From the NCBI GenBank assembly GCA_003022725.1, contig PXSQ01000027.1, positions 1-62,657 of the forward strand: a stretch of DNA of 62,657 nt, given 5' to 3'. Below are positions 27,923 through 37,429 of this stretch, piece by piece. The notes beneath the pieces were generated by a model, which had not been told where the DNA came from, searched no databases, and saw only the letters and a list, made by a program, of their open reading frames with translations. The DNA is from Halobacteriales archaeon SW_7_65_23. Lineage in GTDB: Archaea; Halobacteriota; Halobacteria; Halobacteriales; Haloarculaceae. Each line of letters begins with the position of its first letter. The first letter of the stretch is position 1. The position numbers and the translations under genes are program-made.

Positions 27923-30058
27923 TCAGGCCCCGGCCGCCCCGTCGAGGGATTCGGCGAGCAGTTCGGTGATGCCGACGACGTCGATTTCGTCCTCGAAGTC
28001 GCCGGTCTTGCGGCCGTCCTCGTACATCGTCATGCACATCGGACAGGCGACAACGAACTTCTCGACGGCGTCGCCCGCTGCGGTGTCCTCCAGCGCCTCC
28101 CGGATGCGCTCCTCGCTGGGTTTTGGGTCCTCGTCGAAGTCCATCCAGAGGCCGCCACCGCCGCCACCGCAGCAAAAGGAGTCGGCGCGGTTGCGCGGCA
28201 TCTCGTGGAGGTCACAGCCCGTCTGCTCGACGAGGTCCCGGGGCGCCTCGAACACGTCGTTGTACCGCCCGAGGTGGCAGGGGTCGTGGTAGGTGACGGT
28301 GTAGTCGAGCGCGGCGGGCACGTCGAGGGTCCCTGACTCGGCGAGGTCGGCGACGACCTGGGTGTAGTGGGCGACGTCGATCGACCCGTCGGCGTTCCAG
28401 TACCCCTCCAGGGGCACCTCCATCATCGGGTCGTCGGCGTACTCCGCGAAGTCGATCTCGGGGTACTCGTTGGTGATCGTGTTGAACGAGTGCGGGTCGG
28501 TACAGACGACCGTCTCGAACTCGCAGTCCTCGAACGCACCGATCAGCTGTGTGGCCTGGTCCACGTACAGCAACTCCTCGCCCATCCGGCGGATGTCGTT
28601 GCCGTCGTACACCTCGTCCTCGTAGAGGATGCCGTAGTCGACGCCGGCGGCCTCGAAGATGCGGGCGAGGCTCCTGGCGACCTTCTTGTTGCGGTCGTCG
28701 TAGCTGGGGTAGTCGCCGACGTACCAGAGATACTCGACGGGTTCCTCGCGGGCGTCGGGCACCTCGAACTCCAGCTCCTCGGTCCAGTCCGGGCGATTGC
28801 GGGCGGGGTTGCCGAACGTGTTGCCCTGCTGCATCACGTTCTGGAACACGTCCTGGGCGTTGCCGTCGACGTCGGCCTGCTCGACCATCTGCCGTTGCAT
28901 CTCCGTGAACTGCGTGACGTGCTCGATCTCGACGGGGCAGGCGTCCATGCAGGCCATGCAGGCCATGCAGGACTCCATCGTGTCGGTGTCGATGACGCTC
29001 GTCCCGCCGTCGGCGATGATCGGCACATCCTCACCGCCGGCGTCGCGCTCCTCGCGGTAGGCTTTCAGGTCGAGAATGACGTCGCGGGGGTCCAGCGGCC
29101 GGTCGGAGGCCTTCGCCGGGCAGACCGACGAGCAGCGGCCGCACTTGGTGCAGGCGTCGTGGTCGAGCAACTGCTTCCAGGTGAAGTCGTCGATGTCCGC
29201 GAGTTCGGTGTCGGCGGCGGGATCGGCGGGGACGCCCGGCAGGCGGACACCAGCCTTCCGGTCGCGCGTGACCACGTTCGCGAACGAGGAGAACATGTGG
29301 AACGGCTTGGCGTAAGGGATCCAGGCGATGAACCACAGCGCGAGGATCGAGTGGCTCCACCAGAAGACGGGGTAGATGTCGGTCGCCGTCTCGGCGGAGA
29401 GGCCGGCGGTCGTCCACACGGTCGCCAGGAAGTAGCTGACGAAGCTCACCTGCTCGAACGACTGGGGGCCGCCCTGCCAGCTGACGATCCGCATCGATTC
29501 GAGCAGGAAGCCGCCGACGCCGAGGCCGAACAGCGCCCAGACGAACAGGTCGTCCTCGTAGCCGGTGTGTTTGCCCCACAGCCGCTCGTTGCGGACGACG
29601 TACCGCCGGTAGATCGCCACCGAGATGCCACAGACGAACAACAGCCCCATCAGATCCATCACGAACGAGTACGAGAGGAAGAAGTCGCCGACGTAGAACG
29701 ACTCGTTCGTGAGCGGCTTGTAGGCGTACTTGTCGATCGCGAGGATCGTCGTCCCGATGAACAGCGTCAGAAAGCCCCAGAGGATGAACGCATGCATCAT
29801 ACCGCCGACCAGATCCCGGTCGAACTGCTTCTCGTTGGAGGCGGCGATCCGCGTCGCCTCGCGGATGCGCGTCCCCATGTCGCCGAGGCGCGGGAACGGG
29901 TCCTCCCGCCCCTGCGTGTAGCGGGTGAAGCGCTGATAGAGCCCGACACCGAGCACCAGCAGCGTCACCGCTGTCAGGAAATAGAAGATCGCCTCCTCGA
30001 GCTGGCTGATCTGCCAGAACGTCTCGCGAGTGGGAGTGATCTCCCCGTCTTGGACCAT
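27923..30058 (-). CDS. Heterodisulfide-reductase-related Fe-S oxidoreductase with membrane N-terminus
   Basis: HDACTKCGRCSSVCPAKAS, ESCMACMACMDACPVEIEH, two CCG-type regions (YHDPCHLGRYNDVFEAPR, NRADSFCCGGGGGG). Confidence 0.93.
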   Translation of the reverse strand: MVQDGEITPTRETFWQISQLEEAIFYFLTAVTLLVLGVGLYQRFTRYTQGREDPFPRLGDMGTRIREATRIAASNEKQFDRDLVGGMMHAFILWGFLTLFIGTTILAIDKYAYKPLTNESFYVGDFFLSYSFVMDLMGLLFVCGISVAIYRRYVVRNERLWGKHTGYEDDLFVWALFGLGVGGFLLESMRIVSWQGGPQSFEQVSFVSYFLATVWTTAGLSAETATDIYPVFWWSHSILALWFIAWIPYAKPFHMFSSFANVVTRDRKAGVRLPGVPADPAADTELADIDDFTWKQLLDHDACTKCGRCSSVCPAKASDRPLDPRDVILDLKAYREERDAGGEDVPIIADGGTSVIDTDTMESCMACMACMDACPVEIEHVTQFTEMQRQMVEQADVDGNAQDVFQNVMQQGNTFGNPARNRPDWTEELEFEVPDAREEPVEYLWYVGDYPSYDDRNKKVARSLARIFEAAGVDYGILYEDEVYDGNDIRRMGEELLYVDQATQLIGAFEDCEFETVVCTDPHSFNTITNEYPEIDFAEYADDPMMEVPLEGYWNADGSIDVAHYTQVVADLAESGTLDVPAALDYTVTYHDPCHLGRYNDVFEAPRDLVEQTGCDLHEMPRNRADSFCCGGGGGGLWMDFDEDPKPSEERIREALEDTAAGDAVEKFVVACPMCMTMYEDGRKTGDFEDEIDVVGITELLAESLDGAAGA

Positions 30059-30241
30059 GTGTATGCCCTGCACGCGACGCGCTTAAAAGTTTAGTCACAC
30101 CTCGTGCCGGTGGTTCGGAGTTTAATGGGTTCGTAACGGGGCAGCGAGGTCCTGAACGCGCTCGCGAGCGGCCGAATGCAGTGTCTAACGTGTGAACTGT
30201 GAGTTAGATTTTTATACTCGTGTTGTTGAATGGAAGGTCTG

Positions 30242-30853
30242 ATGGACAACAAAACCGAGGAGCTCCGTGACATCTTCCTCGACGTCGCGGACGAGGAGAC
30301 GGTAACTGAGTCCCAGGAGGCCGAACGCGGATCGCTCACCGGCGACGACAGGCCGGTAGACGGGCGGCTCCGGGGGGTGCTCGAGGAGATGCGCGAGAAG
30401 TTCACCTTTGCTGCGGAGCTGTCAGACGAGGAGTACTGCGAACTCGTGCGGCTGTTCTACGACGGCGCCGACGACGGGGAGATAGCGGCAGCGCTCTCCC
30501 GCTCGCCCGAGGAGATATTCGCGGCGCGGCTGGACCTCCACCTGATCCGCGACGACGACCCGCTGGGGGACGCTGTGGGAGCGTCCGAGCTGGACGCGAT
30601 CCACGCCATGCTCGCGACCGAGGACTCGGCTGCGACCATCGCGGAGGAACTCGGTCTAGACGAGACGACCGCCGAGCGCGCCCGCGCGATGGTCGAGGCC
30701 GAGAACCGCGCCAGGCGGGTGAGCCAGCGCTTCCGGACGAGCTTCGAGGAGATCCTGACGGACGCCGATCTCGCCGTCGACCTGACGGGTGGGGCCCGCG
30801 AGGACGGGCTCGAAGAGGCGACAGAGGGCGCGGAAGTCGACGTCGACTTCTAG
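30242..30853 (+). CDS. Conditioned-medium-induced protein 4-like (haloarchaeal Cmi4)
   Basis: MDNKTEELRDIFLDVADEETVTESQEAERGSL... with helix-turn-helix-like DDGEIAAALSRSPEEIFAARLDLHLI. Confidence 0.75.
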   Translation: MDNKTEELRDIFLDVADEETVTESQEAERGSLTGDDRPVDGRLRGVLEEMREKFTFAAELSDEEYCELVRLFYDGADDGEIAAALSRSPEEIFAARLDLHLIRDDDPLGDAVGASELDAIHAMLATEDSAATIAEELGLDETTAERARAMVEAENRARRVSQRFRTSFEEILTDADLAVDLTGGAREDGLEEATEGAEVDVDF

Positions 30854-30973
30854 AACTGGCCTGCCGCGTCGCCGCGCCTGCCGACTGATCGGCTGTACGA
30901 CGGCTGTCCGACGGACTGATAAAAAGGGTTTATACGTGGGTACGCCTAACACACGACGACCGGGGCTGGACAG

Positions 30974-31540
30974 ATGGCAGACATAATCGGACAACTTGAC
31001 GGGGCGACGAACGTCCTGCTAAAGGTGCCGCCGCTAGACGAGGGGCGAGACGTCTGTGCGTCGCTGCTTGGCGACGGCGAGCGGAACGTGCTGTTCGTCT
31101 CGTTCACCCGCCAGGCAGCCGCCTGCGTGGACCAGGTTGCGGACGAGCCGGGGCTGCGCACCGTCGGCGTGATCACGGTCGGGGACACGTCGGCGGCTGT
31201 CGACTACGAGGGCGTCGTCACCGAGAACGTCTCGTCGGCCAGCGATCTGACGGGGCTGGGGATCCAGATCGGCAAGTTCCTCTCGGAGTGGGACGACCCC
31301 GTGTTCGTCTGTTTCGAGTCCCTGACTGCGATGCTCCAGTACGTCGACTACGAGACGGCCTACGAGTTCCTGCACGCGATCACCGGCCAGGTCCACGCCG
31401 CCGGCGCCCGGGCGCACTTCCACGTCGACCCCAGCGCCCACGACGACCAGAAGATCGCCGGCATCGCGTCGCTGTTCGACGCCACTGTCTCCCTCGAGGA
31501 CGGCGTCGAGGTCCGTACCCGGGCGCTACTCGAAGGCTGA
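30974..31540 (+). CDS. RecA/KaiC-like haloarchaeal protein, probably without Walker A (DUF7504-like)
   Basis: MADIIGQLDGATNVLLKVPPLDEGRDVCASLLGDGERNVLFVSFTR...PVFVCFESLTAMLQYVDYETAYEFLHAI. Confidence 0.75.
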   Translation: MADIIGQLDGATNVLLKVPPLDEGRDVCASLLGDGERNVLFVSFTRQAAACVDQVADEPGLRTVGVITVGDTSAAVDYEGVVTENVSSASDLTGLGIQIGKFLSEWDDPVFVCFESLTAMLQYVDYETAYEFLHAITGQVHAAGARAHFHVDPSAHDDQKIAGIASLFDATVSLEDGVEVRTRALLEG

Positions 31541-31610
31541 GCGTCCGGATCTGCGTCGGTCTGTTCTGCCCGTTTGTAACGTGCCGACCGGTCGCTGAAC
31601 TTTATATCCG

Positions 31611-31970
31611 ATGGCGGGAGCAGGTGGGGGTGTGCTGCTGGTGATCGCCTACACGCGGGAGTCCCGGACCAGCCTGCGGAACGTCGCGCGCGCTCACGAG
31701 GACAGCGTCGTGCGCCAGTTCGGGCGGGTCGCCCTGTTCGAAGCGACGGAGTTCGGCGCGTTCCAGGCGCTGCGCCTCCGCGAGAAACACGGCGAGGCGA
31801 TCCAGGTCGAGCGCACCCGGCCGTTCAACGAGTTCGACGCCGTCCGCCCGGCGGTCCGGGAAGCGGCCCGCGCATACGAGAACCGCGAGACGCCCGCTGT
31901 CCCGTACGGCCGATTCGCTGACGGCCGCAACCTGCCGCCCCCCGAGGCGATGAAGGGGGTGGAGCTGTGA
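31611..31970 (+). CDS. Conserved haloarchaeal protein, unknown function
   Basis: ORF overlapping the next gene by 4 bp; VIAYTRESRTSLRNVARAHEDSVVRQFGRVALFEATEFGAFQALRLREKHG. Confidence 0.75.
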   Translation: MAGAGGGVLLVIAYTRESRTSLRNVARAHEDSVVRQFGRVALFEATEFGAFQALRLREKHGEAIQVERTRPFNEFDAVRPAVREAARAYENRETPAVPYGRFADGRNLPPPEAMKGVEL

Positions 31971-32833
31971 CCGACGCGGCCGCCAGCGGCGCGGACGTCG
32001 TTCGCGTCCGCGTCGGCGACGTCGTCCGGTCCGGACGGGCGATCACCCTCCCCGACGATGTCGATCCCGCGAGCGTCGTCGAGGCGATCCAGTCGCCGGA
32101 CGACGCGGACGACACCGACAGTCGGATCGCCGTCGACGCGTCGGAGCCGGGACCCGTACACGAGCACGTCGGGTACGTCCACCCGGGGATGGGGCTACGG
32201 ACGCGGACGGCGCTGGCCCGGGCCGCCCGGTCGCGGGGAATGACGGCGCCCGACGACGAGGAGGTCGAATCGATCCGCGAGCGTCTCACAGCGATCGACG
32301 TCGGGGAGGGAGACATCGCGGACCATCGGCGTGCCGTTGCGGAGGTGACCACTGAGACCGAGCGCCTGCGGGAGCAGGTCGCGGCCGCCCGCGGAAAACT
32401 GCAGGCCGCCCGCGAGGGCGGGGGCGACGCCACGGCCGCGACCGCGGAGCTGGAGTCTGCCGTCCGGCAGCTCTCCGAAACCGAGACCGACAGCGTCGCC
32501 GCCAGCCAGCGGCTGCAGCGTGCCCGCGAGGCGGCCCGCGAGCGCCGCGACAGGCGCGAACGCCTGCGAAGACTCGAAGATAGGGCGGCGAACCTCGAAC
32601 GGGAGGCCCGCGCTCACCTCGTCGGACAACTCGCGGACCGCTACAGGGAAGCGGTCGCAGCGGTCCCCAGCGCCGGGAACGTCGCCGATCCGTTCGACGC
32701 CGATCCCGTGACGGCGGCGCTGGCGATCGCGAGACTGGCGGCGCTGTCGGCGCCCGTCGTGCTCGCCTGCGACCGGTTCGGCTCGGCCGCCGCGGCACGT
32801 CGGTGGCTCGACGCGCCCGTTGTGAGGGTTTAA
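31967..32833 (+). CDS. Coiled-coil haloarchaeal protein, unknown function
   Basis: GTG start overlapping TGA of upstream gene; long Glu/Arg/Ala helical middle. Confidence 0.75.
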   Translation: MTDAAASGADVVRVRVGDVVRSGRAITLPDDVDPASVVEAIQSPDDADDTDSRIAVDASEPGPVHEHVGYVHPGMGLRTRTALARAARSRGMTAPDDEEVESIRERLTAIDVGEGDIADHRRAVAEVTTETERLREQVAAARGKLQAAREGGGDATAATAELESAVRQLSETETDSVAASQRLQRAREAARERRDRRERLRRLEDRAANLEREARAHLVGQLADRYREAVAAVPSAGNVADPFDADPVTAALAIARLAALSAPVVLACDRFGSAAAARRWLDAPVVRV

Positions 32834-32858
32834 GTCCGAAGCCGGGACCAGACCGCCC

Positions 32859-33593
32859 ATGGCATCGCTGGACTGGCACCAGACGCGGCGCGACGGGGTG
32901 ACGCTCGTCGAACTGGTCGTCGGGGCCGAGGCGGCGGAGTGGGTCCGGGTCGAGAGCCGGCTGCAGCCGGTGTGGCCGCCGCGCAGACAGGGGGTCCCCG
33001 TCGCCGGCTGGGACGGCGCCAGCTTCGAGGGGCGGATCGAGCCCGACGCTCCGCTCGTGCTCGGGTACGCATCGCCGGCGGCGCCGCTGGATCCGCCGGC
33101 GCAACTGACGACAGTCGACGACAGTGAAGAGTCGCCCGACGGAACCGCGGTGTCGCCGCGGGCGATCGTCCGGACGCTCGGGGAGAGCGCGCCGCCACGC
33201 GACGTCGTGCCGGCCGGGACAGGCTCCGAACAGACGGAATCGGGGGACTCGGCCGCCGGGACGCCAGCTACGGCCGGGCGGCCGCCGCCAGCGGGATCGA
33301 CGACGAGCACCGCCACGGCGGCAGTGAGCGACCCGGAGGCGGCGATTGAGCCGTGGTTCGACGCCGTCGGGGAGCGGCTCGGGGAAGCCGAACGGCTCGC
33401 GGACGTGACTGGCGTCGAGGAGGCCCACGGCGCCGTCGAGGCCGTCGGGGGGATCGACGCGGCGCGGGACCTCCGGAAGCAGCTGGAGGCCGACAGGCAG
33501 CAGCTCCGGAGGCTCCGGGAGCGCCAGCAGCGGCTCGCCGAGCGGCTGGCGGCCGTCGAGATCCCGCTGTCGACGCTCGAACGGGTGACATGA
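32859..33593 (+). CDS. Haloarchaeal protein of unknown function with C-terminal coiled coil
   Basis: ORF with ATGA overlap to the MinD-like gene; LRKQLEADRQQLRRLRERQQRLAERLAAVEIPLSTLERVT. Confidence 0.72.
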   Translation: MASLDWHQTRRDGVTLVELVVGAEAAEWVRVESRLQPVWPPRRQGVPVAGWDGASFEGRIEPDAPLVLGYASPAAPLDPPAQLTTVDDSEESPDGTAVSPRAIVRTLGESAPPRDVVPAGTGSEQTESGDSAAGTPATAGRPPPAGSTTSTATAAVSDPEAAIEPWFDAVGERLGEAERLADVTGVEEAHGAVEAVGGIDAARDLRKQLEADRQQLRRLRERQQRLAERLAAVEIPLSTLERVT

Positions 33594-34273
33594 TCCTCGC
33601 AGTCACCGCGGGGAAAGGCGGCGTCGGGAAGTCGACGGTCGCGTACAACCTCGGCGCGGAGCTCGACGCGGTCGTGATCGACGCCGACCTCGGGATGGCG
33701 GACCTGCCAGCGACCCGCGGACCGGACCTCCACGACGTGCTCGCCGGACGAGCAGCGACGCTGGAGGCCGTTCGGGAGGAGGGTCCCGTCGACCTGCTCC
33801 CCTGTGGCCGGTCGCTCGCCGGCGCGCGGGCGGCGGAGCCGGCGGCGCTCGCCGAGACCGTCGACGCAGTCGCGGCGGCGTACGACCGGGTCGTGATCGA
33901 TTCACCGGCCGGCCTCCGGAGCGACGCCGGCCTGCCGCTGTACGCGGCGGACGCCTGTCTGCTGGTCACCCAGCCGACCAGGCCGGCGCTCGCAGACGCG
34001 CTCCGGGCCCGCGAGCTGGCGCGGGTGATCGACACTCCGCTGGCCCGGATCGCACTGAACCGCGTCCACCCCGACCGGTTCGACGCGGGCGACCAGCGGG
34101 TCGACCGGATCGCCTCGACGCTCGACGGGCCGGTGACCCGCATCCCCGACTCCGCGGCCGTCGCCCGCGCCCAGCGGTCCGGCCAGCCAGTCCGCCGGAT
34201 CGCCCCCGACTCCCGGCCGGCCGAGCAGTTCGCCGAACTGGCGTCGCTCGCGCGACGGGCGGTGGAGGCGTGA
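33590..34273 (+). CDS. MinD/ParA-type ATPase
   Basis: Deviant Walker A AVTAGKGGVGKSTVAYNLG, VIDADLGMADLP, VVIDSPAGL. Confidence 0.93.
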   Translation: MILAVTAGKGGVGKSTVAYNLGAELDAVVIDADLGMADLPATRGPDLHDVLAGRAATLEAVREEGPVDLLPCGRSLAGARAAEPAALAETVDAVAAAYDRVVIDSPAGLRSDAGLPLYAADACLLVTQPTRPALADALRARELARVIDTPLARIALNRVHPDRFDAGDQRVDRIASTLDGPVTRIPDSAAVARAQRSGQPVRRIAPDSRPAEQFAELASLARRAVEA

Positions 34274-34283
34274 CGGTGTCTGA

Positions 34284-34525
34284 TACTGGTGGCTGTAATT
34301 CTTTTCCTCACCAGTCTCTGCTAGACAGCTAGACGTGACTCCGTCCAGTGCCAGGACAGTCCATCGGCTGTGTCATGGCCCGAAAACGGGAGTTGGGACG
34401 GCATGGCGTACCTGAATCACGTCTGGCTGGCGTACCTGAATCACGTCTGGCTGTCTATCTGCGGAGACAGACCCGTTCCGCCTGGATTCTCAATTCGAGT
34501 TTTCACGTACGTACAGCCACCAGTA
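34284..34525. mobile_element. Family D element (D3) carrying nested family B, flanked by TGA/TGA
   Basis: TGA|TACTGGTGGCTGTAATTC...CTA[B5]TATCTGCGGAGACAG...GTACAGCCACCAGTA|TGA; about 108 bp without B. Confidence 0.95.
34324..34455. mobile_element. Family B element nested in D3 (B5) with 24-bp tandem duplication
   Basis: GACAGCTAGACGTGACTCC...GCGTACCTGAATCACGTCTGGCTG repeated twice...TC, flanked by TA. Confidence 0.9.
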
Positions 34526-34596
34526 TGAGCCCGGTGTCCTGCTGGTATCTGCTGTCCAGCGAAACCCATACGTCCGTGCGGGAGAATGTAGAACCG

Positions 34597-34950
34597 ATGT
34601 CAGAGGCAACGGAAGGGGCCGGCAACAGCGCCGAGGAGTACAGCGAGGCGTGCCCGATCGTGGAGGCGGTCGAACAGATCGGCTCGGAGTGGCGGCTGCT
34701 GGTCCTGCACGACCTCCAGGACGGCGAGAAGCGGTTCAACGACCTCAAACGGTCGACCGGCGCGAGCTCGCGGACGCTCTCGCGGGTGCTGGACGACCTC
34801 GAGGGGACGGGGCTGGTGAACCGTCGGGTCGAGGAACGGCCGATCGCCAGCTACTACAGCCTTACCGAGAAGGGCACCGCGCTGTGTCCAGTGCTGGACG
34901 AACTCGGCGACTGGGCCGACGACTGGGTCGAGCTCGACGGACCGGAGTAG
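34597..34950 (+). CDS. HxlR-family winged helix-turn-helix regulator
   Basis: CPIVEAVEQIGSEWRLLVLHDLQDGEKRFNDLKRSTGASSRTLSRVLDDLEGTGLVNRRVEERPIASYYSLTEKG. Confidence 0.92.
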   Translation: MSEATEGAGNSAEEYSEACPIVEAVEQIGSEWRLLVLHDLQDGEKRFNDLKRSTGASSRTLSRVLDDLEGTGLVNRRVEERPIASYYSLTEKGTALCPVLDELGDWADDWVELDGPE

Positions 34951-35904
34951 CTACGCGTCGGCCCGGTCGATCTGCAGCGACTCGTCGGCGTCGGGGAACG
35001 GGACCGTCACCTGCATCCCGTCGTCGGCGACGAACACCTCGCCGTCGAAGCGCTCGCTCGCTTCGGCCTCGAGTTCGTGTGCTCGCCCGGTGTACCGCGT
35101 CGAGATGTGCGTCAGCGCGAGCCGCTCGGCTCCCGCTTCGGCCGCGAGTTCGGCAGCCTCGCCGGCCGTCGAGTGTGCCGTCTCCCGGGCGCGGTCGCGG
35201 TGGTCCTCGCCGAACGTCCCGTCGTGGATCAACAGGTCGGCGTCCTCGGCGGCGTCGACCGTGGCCGCGGTCGGGCGGGTGTCGCCAGTGTAGACGACCC
35301 GGCGGCCGGGGCGGGGTGGCCCGACGACCTCGTCGGGCTGGATCACGCGACCGTCGTGCTCGACGGGTTCGCCTTCGTGGAGTTTCGAGTATTTCGGACC
35401 CGGCGGGATGCCGAGTTCCTCTTCGGCTTTCCCGCGGTCGAACCGCCCCTTGCGCTCGTCCTCGACCAGCGCGTAGCCGACGGCCTCGGTCCGGTGGTCG
35501 ACGGCAAAGGCGCGGATCTCGTACTCGTCGCAGGCGAGGACGACGTCGCCGGGCTCGACCTGGGTGACCCGAACCGGGTAGGAGGGCCGCTCGCCGGTCG
35601 CACCCAGCAGCGTCTCGACCCTGCTGCGGGTGCCCGCCGGGGCGTGGACGGCCAGCGGCGCTTCGCGGTCGTTGAAATCCCAGGTCTGGATCAACCCCGG
35701 GAGGCCAAGGACGTGATCGCCGTGGAGGTGGGTGACAAAGACGTGTTCGACGTCGAACCCGGTGCCGTAGCGCATCATCTGGCGCTGGGTCCCCTCGCCG
35801 CAGTCGAACAGCAGCCGCTCGCCCTCCCTGGCGAGCACCAGCGCGCTGGGGTTGCGCTCCGTCGTGGGAACCGCCCCGCTCGTCCCGAGAAACGTCACCT
35901 TCAT
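34951..35904 (-). CDS. rnz: Ribonuclease Z
   Basis: MKVTFLGTSGAVPTTERNPSALVL; THLHGDHVLGLPGLI; YTGDTRPTAATVDAAEDADLLIHDGTF; ALTHISTRY. Confidence 0.95.
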   Translation of the reverse strand: MKVTFLGTSGAVPTTERNPSALVLAREGERLLFDCGEGTQRQMMRYGTGFDVEHVFVTHLHGDHVLGLPGLIQTWDFNDREAPLAVHAPAGTRSRVETLLGATGERPSYPVRVTQVEPGDVVLACDEYEIRAFAVDHRTEAVGYALVEDERKGRFDRGKAEEELGIPPGPKYSKLHEGEPVEHDGRVIQPDEVVGPPRPGRRVVYTGDTRPTAATVDAAEDADLLIHDGTFGEDHRDRARETAHSTAGEAAELAAEAGAERLALTHISTRYTGRAHELEAEASERFDGEVFVADDGMQVTVPFPDADESLQIDRADA

Positions 35905-35991
35905 CGCTTGATGCTGTGGGACCAACGGATAAACGCGTATCGACTCGCTGGAGGGGTACTGTTTTTACCCAGGCCGGCGTACGTCACGGAC

Positions 35992-36660
35992 ATGAAGTTC
36001 GTCATCGTCGGCTTCGGTCGCGTGGGTATGCGGACCGCCCGGACGCTCCGGGACGAGGGGCACGAGGTCGTTGTCATCGAGCGCGACAGGGAACGGGTCA
36101 ACCGCGCGCGGGACGAAGGCTTCACCGTAATCGAGGGTGATGGCTCGGACGAGCGGGTGCTCGACCGGGCGGGACTCGAGGACACCGACGCGATCGCGGG
36201 GCTCACCAGCGACATCAACACCAACTTCTCGGCCTGCGTCGTCGGGGAGGCCCACGGCTGCCGGACCGTGTTGCGCGTCAACGAGGACTTCAGCGGCGAC
36301 CTCTACGAGAAGTACACCGACGACGTCGACGAGGTGATCTACCCCGAACGGCTCGGCGCCGCGGGCGCCAAGACCGCACTGCTGGGCGGGGACTTCAATG
36401 TCATCGCCGACATCACCAAGGAGCTGTCGGTCGCCAGCGTCGAGATCCCGGAGGGGTCGCCGGTGATCGGGACCCGCGTCATCGAGGTCGAACTGCCGGG
36501 CAAGGCGCGCATCTACGCACACGGTCGCAAAGACGAGATGATGTCGATCCCGCTCCCGCAGACGGTGATCGAGGCCGGCGACGCCGTCGCTGTCATGGCC
36601 AACCCCGAAAGTATCCCCGAAATTCGGGCGACGCTCCGCGGCGAGCAGGCGGCGCTCTAG
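35992..36660 (+). CDS. TrkA-family potassium channel/uptake regulatory protein
   Basis: MKFVIVGFGRVGMRTARTLRDEGHEVVVIERDRERV; TrkA-C tail. Confidence 0.92.
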   Translation: MKFVIVGFGRVGMRTARTLRDEGHEVVVIERDRERVNRARDEGFTVIEGDGSDERVLDRAGLEDTDAIAGLTSDINTNFSACVVGEAHGCRTVLRVNEDFSGDLYEKYTDDVDEVIYPERLGAAGAKTALLGGDFNVIADITKELSVASVEIPEGSPVIGTRVIEVELPGKARIYAHGRKDEMMSIPLPQTVIEAGDAVAVMANPESIPEIRATLRGEQAAL

Positions 36661-37232
36661 CCGGAGTGGCGGCCGATCCCCCGGAACGTCCGGTCGATCT
36701 CCTCGAACTCCGCGAGGCCGTCGTCGAGTTCCGCTCTGAGTTCAGCGGCCTCCTCGCGGAGCGCCTCGACTTCCTCGTTCGTCTCGAACTCCCGGCCGGA
36801 CAGTTCGGTTTCAAGCAGCGCGAGCTTCGAGGTTACTTCGAGGTACCGCGAGAGCTGCTCGTCGTGGCGCTGGGCCTGCAGCTGCTGGTCGATCGCCTTC
36901 ACGAGATCCGCCTTCTCGACGGGCTTGCAGAGGTAGTCGTCGAACGACAGCTCCGCGATGTCGAGCCCGGGATCGACCGCCGTGAGCATGATCACCCGGC
37001 AGTCCGCACCCTGCTCCTGGATCCGTTCGAGCACCTCGTCGCCCGAGACGTCCGGCATCCGGCGGTCGAGCAGCACCACGTCCACCTCCTCGTCGAGTTC
37101 TGACAGCGCCGCCTTACCGCCGTACGCCACCCGGGTATCGTACTCGTTTCGCAGCCGCAGGGCGTACACGTCGGCGACTTCTTCCTCGTCGTCTACCACC
37201 AGTACCGTGGCGGTCTCGCTGCCCGAAGTCAC
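36657..37232 (-). CDS. HalX-domain response regulator
   Basis: VLVVDDEEEVADVYALRL, VDVVLLDRRMPDVSGDEVLERI, CKPVEKADLVKAID, C-terminal helical HalX region. Confidence 0.92.
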   Translation of the reverse strand: MTSGSETATVLVVDDEEEVADVYALRLRNEYDTRVAYGGKAALSELDEEVDVVLLDRRMPDVSGDEVLERIQEQGADCRVIMLTAVDPGLDIAELSFDDYLCKPVEKADLVKAIDQQLQAQRHDEQLSRYLEVTSKLALLETELSGREFETNEEVEALREEAAELRAELDDGLAEFEEIDRTFRGIGRHSG

Positions 37233-37429
37233 ATCTCATCTCCGATTGTCCACCATTATAAGTCTATCTTTGACTCGGACGCGGATCAGGGTGCGATCGG
37301 GGACCGACAGCGCGTCGCGAGTCCCTGCACCGGCGATCGTGGCTCGTGCTGTCCTGCTAATCGCCTCCCAGTATTTATGCCCAAGCAGGATAATCACTCA
37401 GTACAGCAGCGGTACCCGGTGCATTCCAG

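Noticed and set aside
28367-30094. 575-aa antisense ORF opposite the Fe-S oxidoreductase
   Set aside because: Mirror-frame artefact of high GC3; the minus-strand ORF has clear Fe-S and CCG motifs.
34348-34596. N-terminal extension of the HxlR ORF (MPGQSIGCVMARKRELGRHGVPESRLAG...)
   Set aside because: This part is translation of elements B5/D3; the gene more plausibly starts at 34597 (MSEATEGAGNSAEEYSEACPIV).
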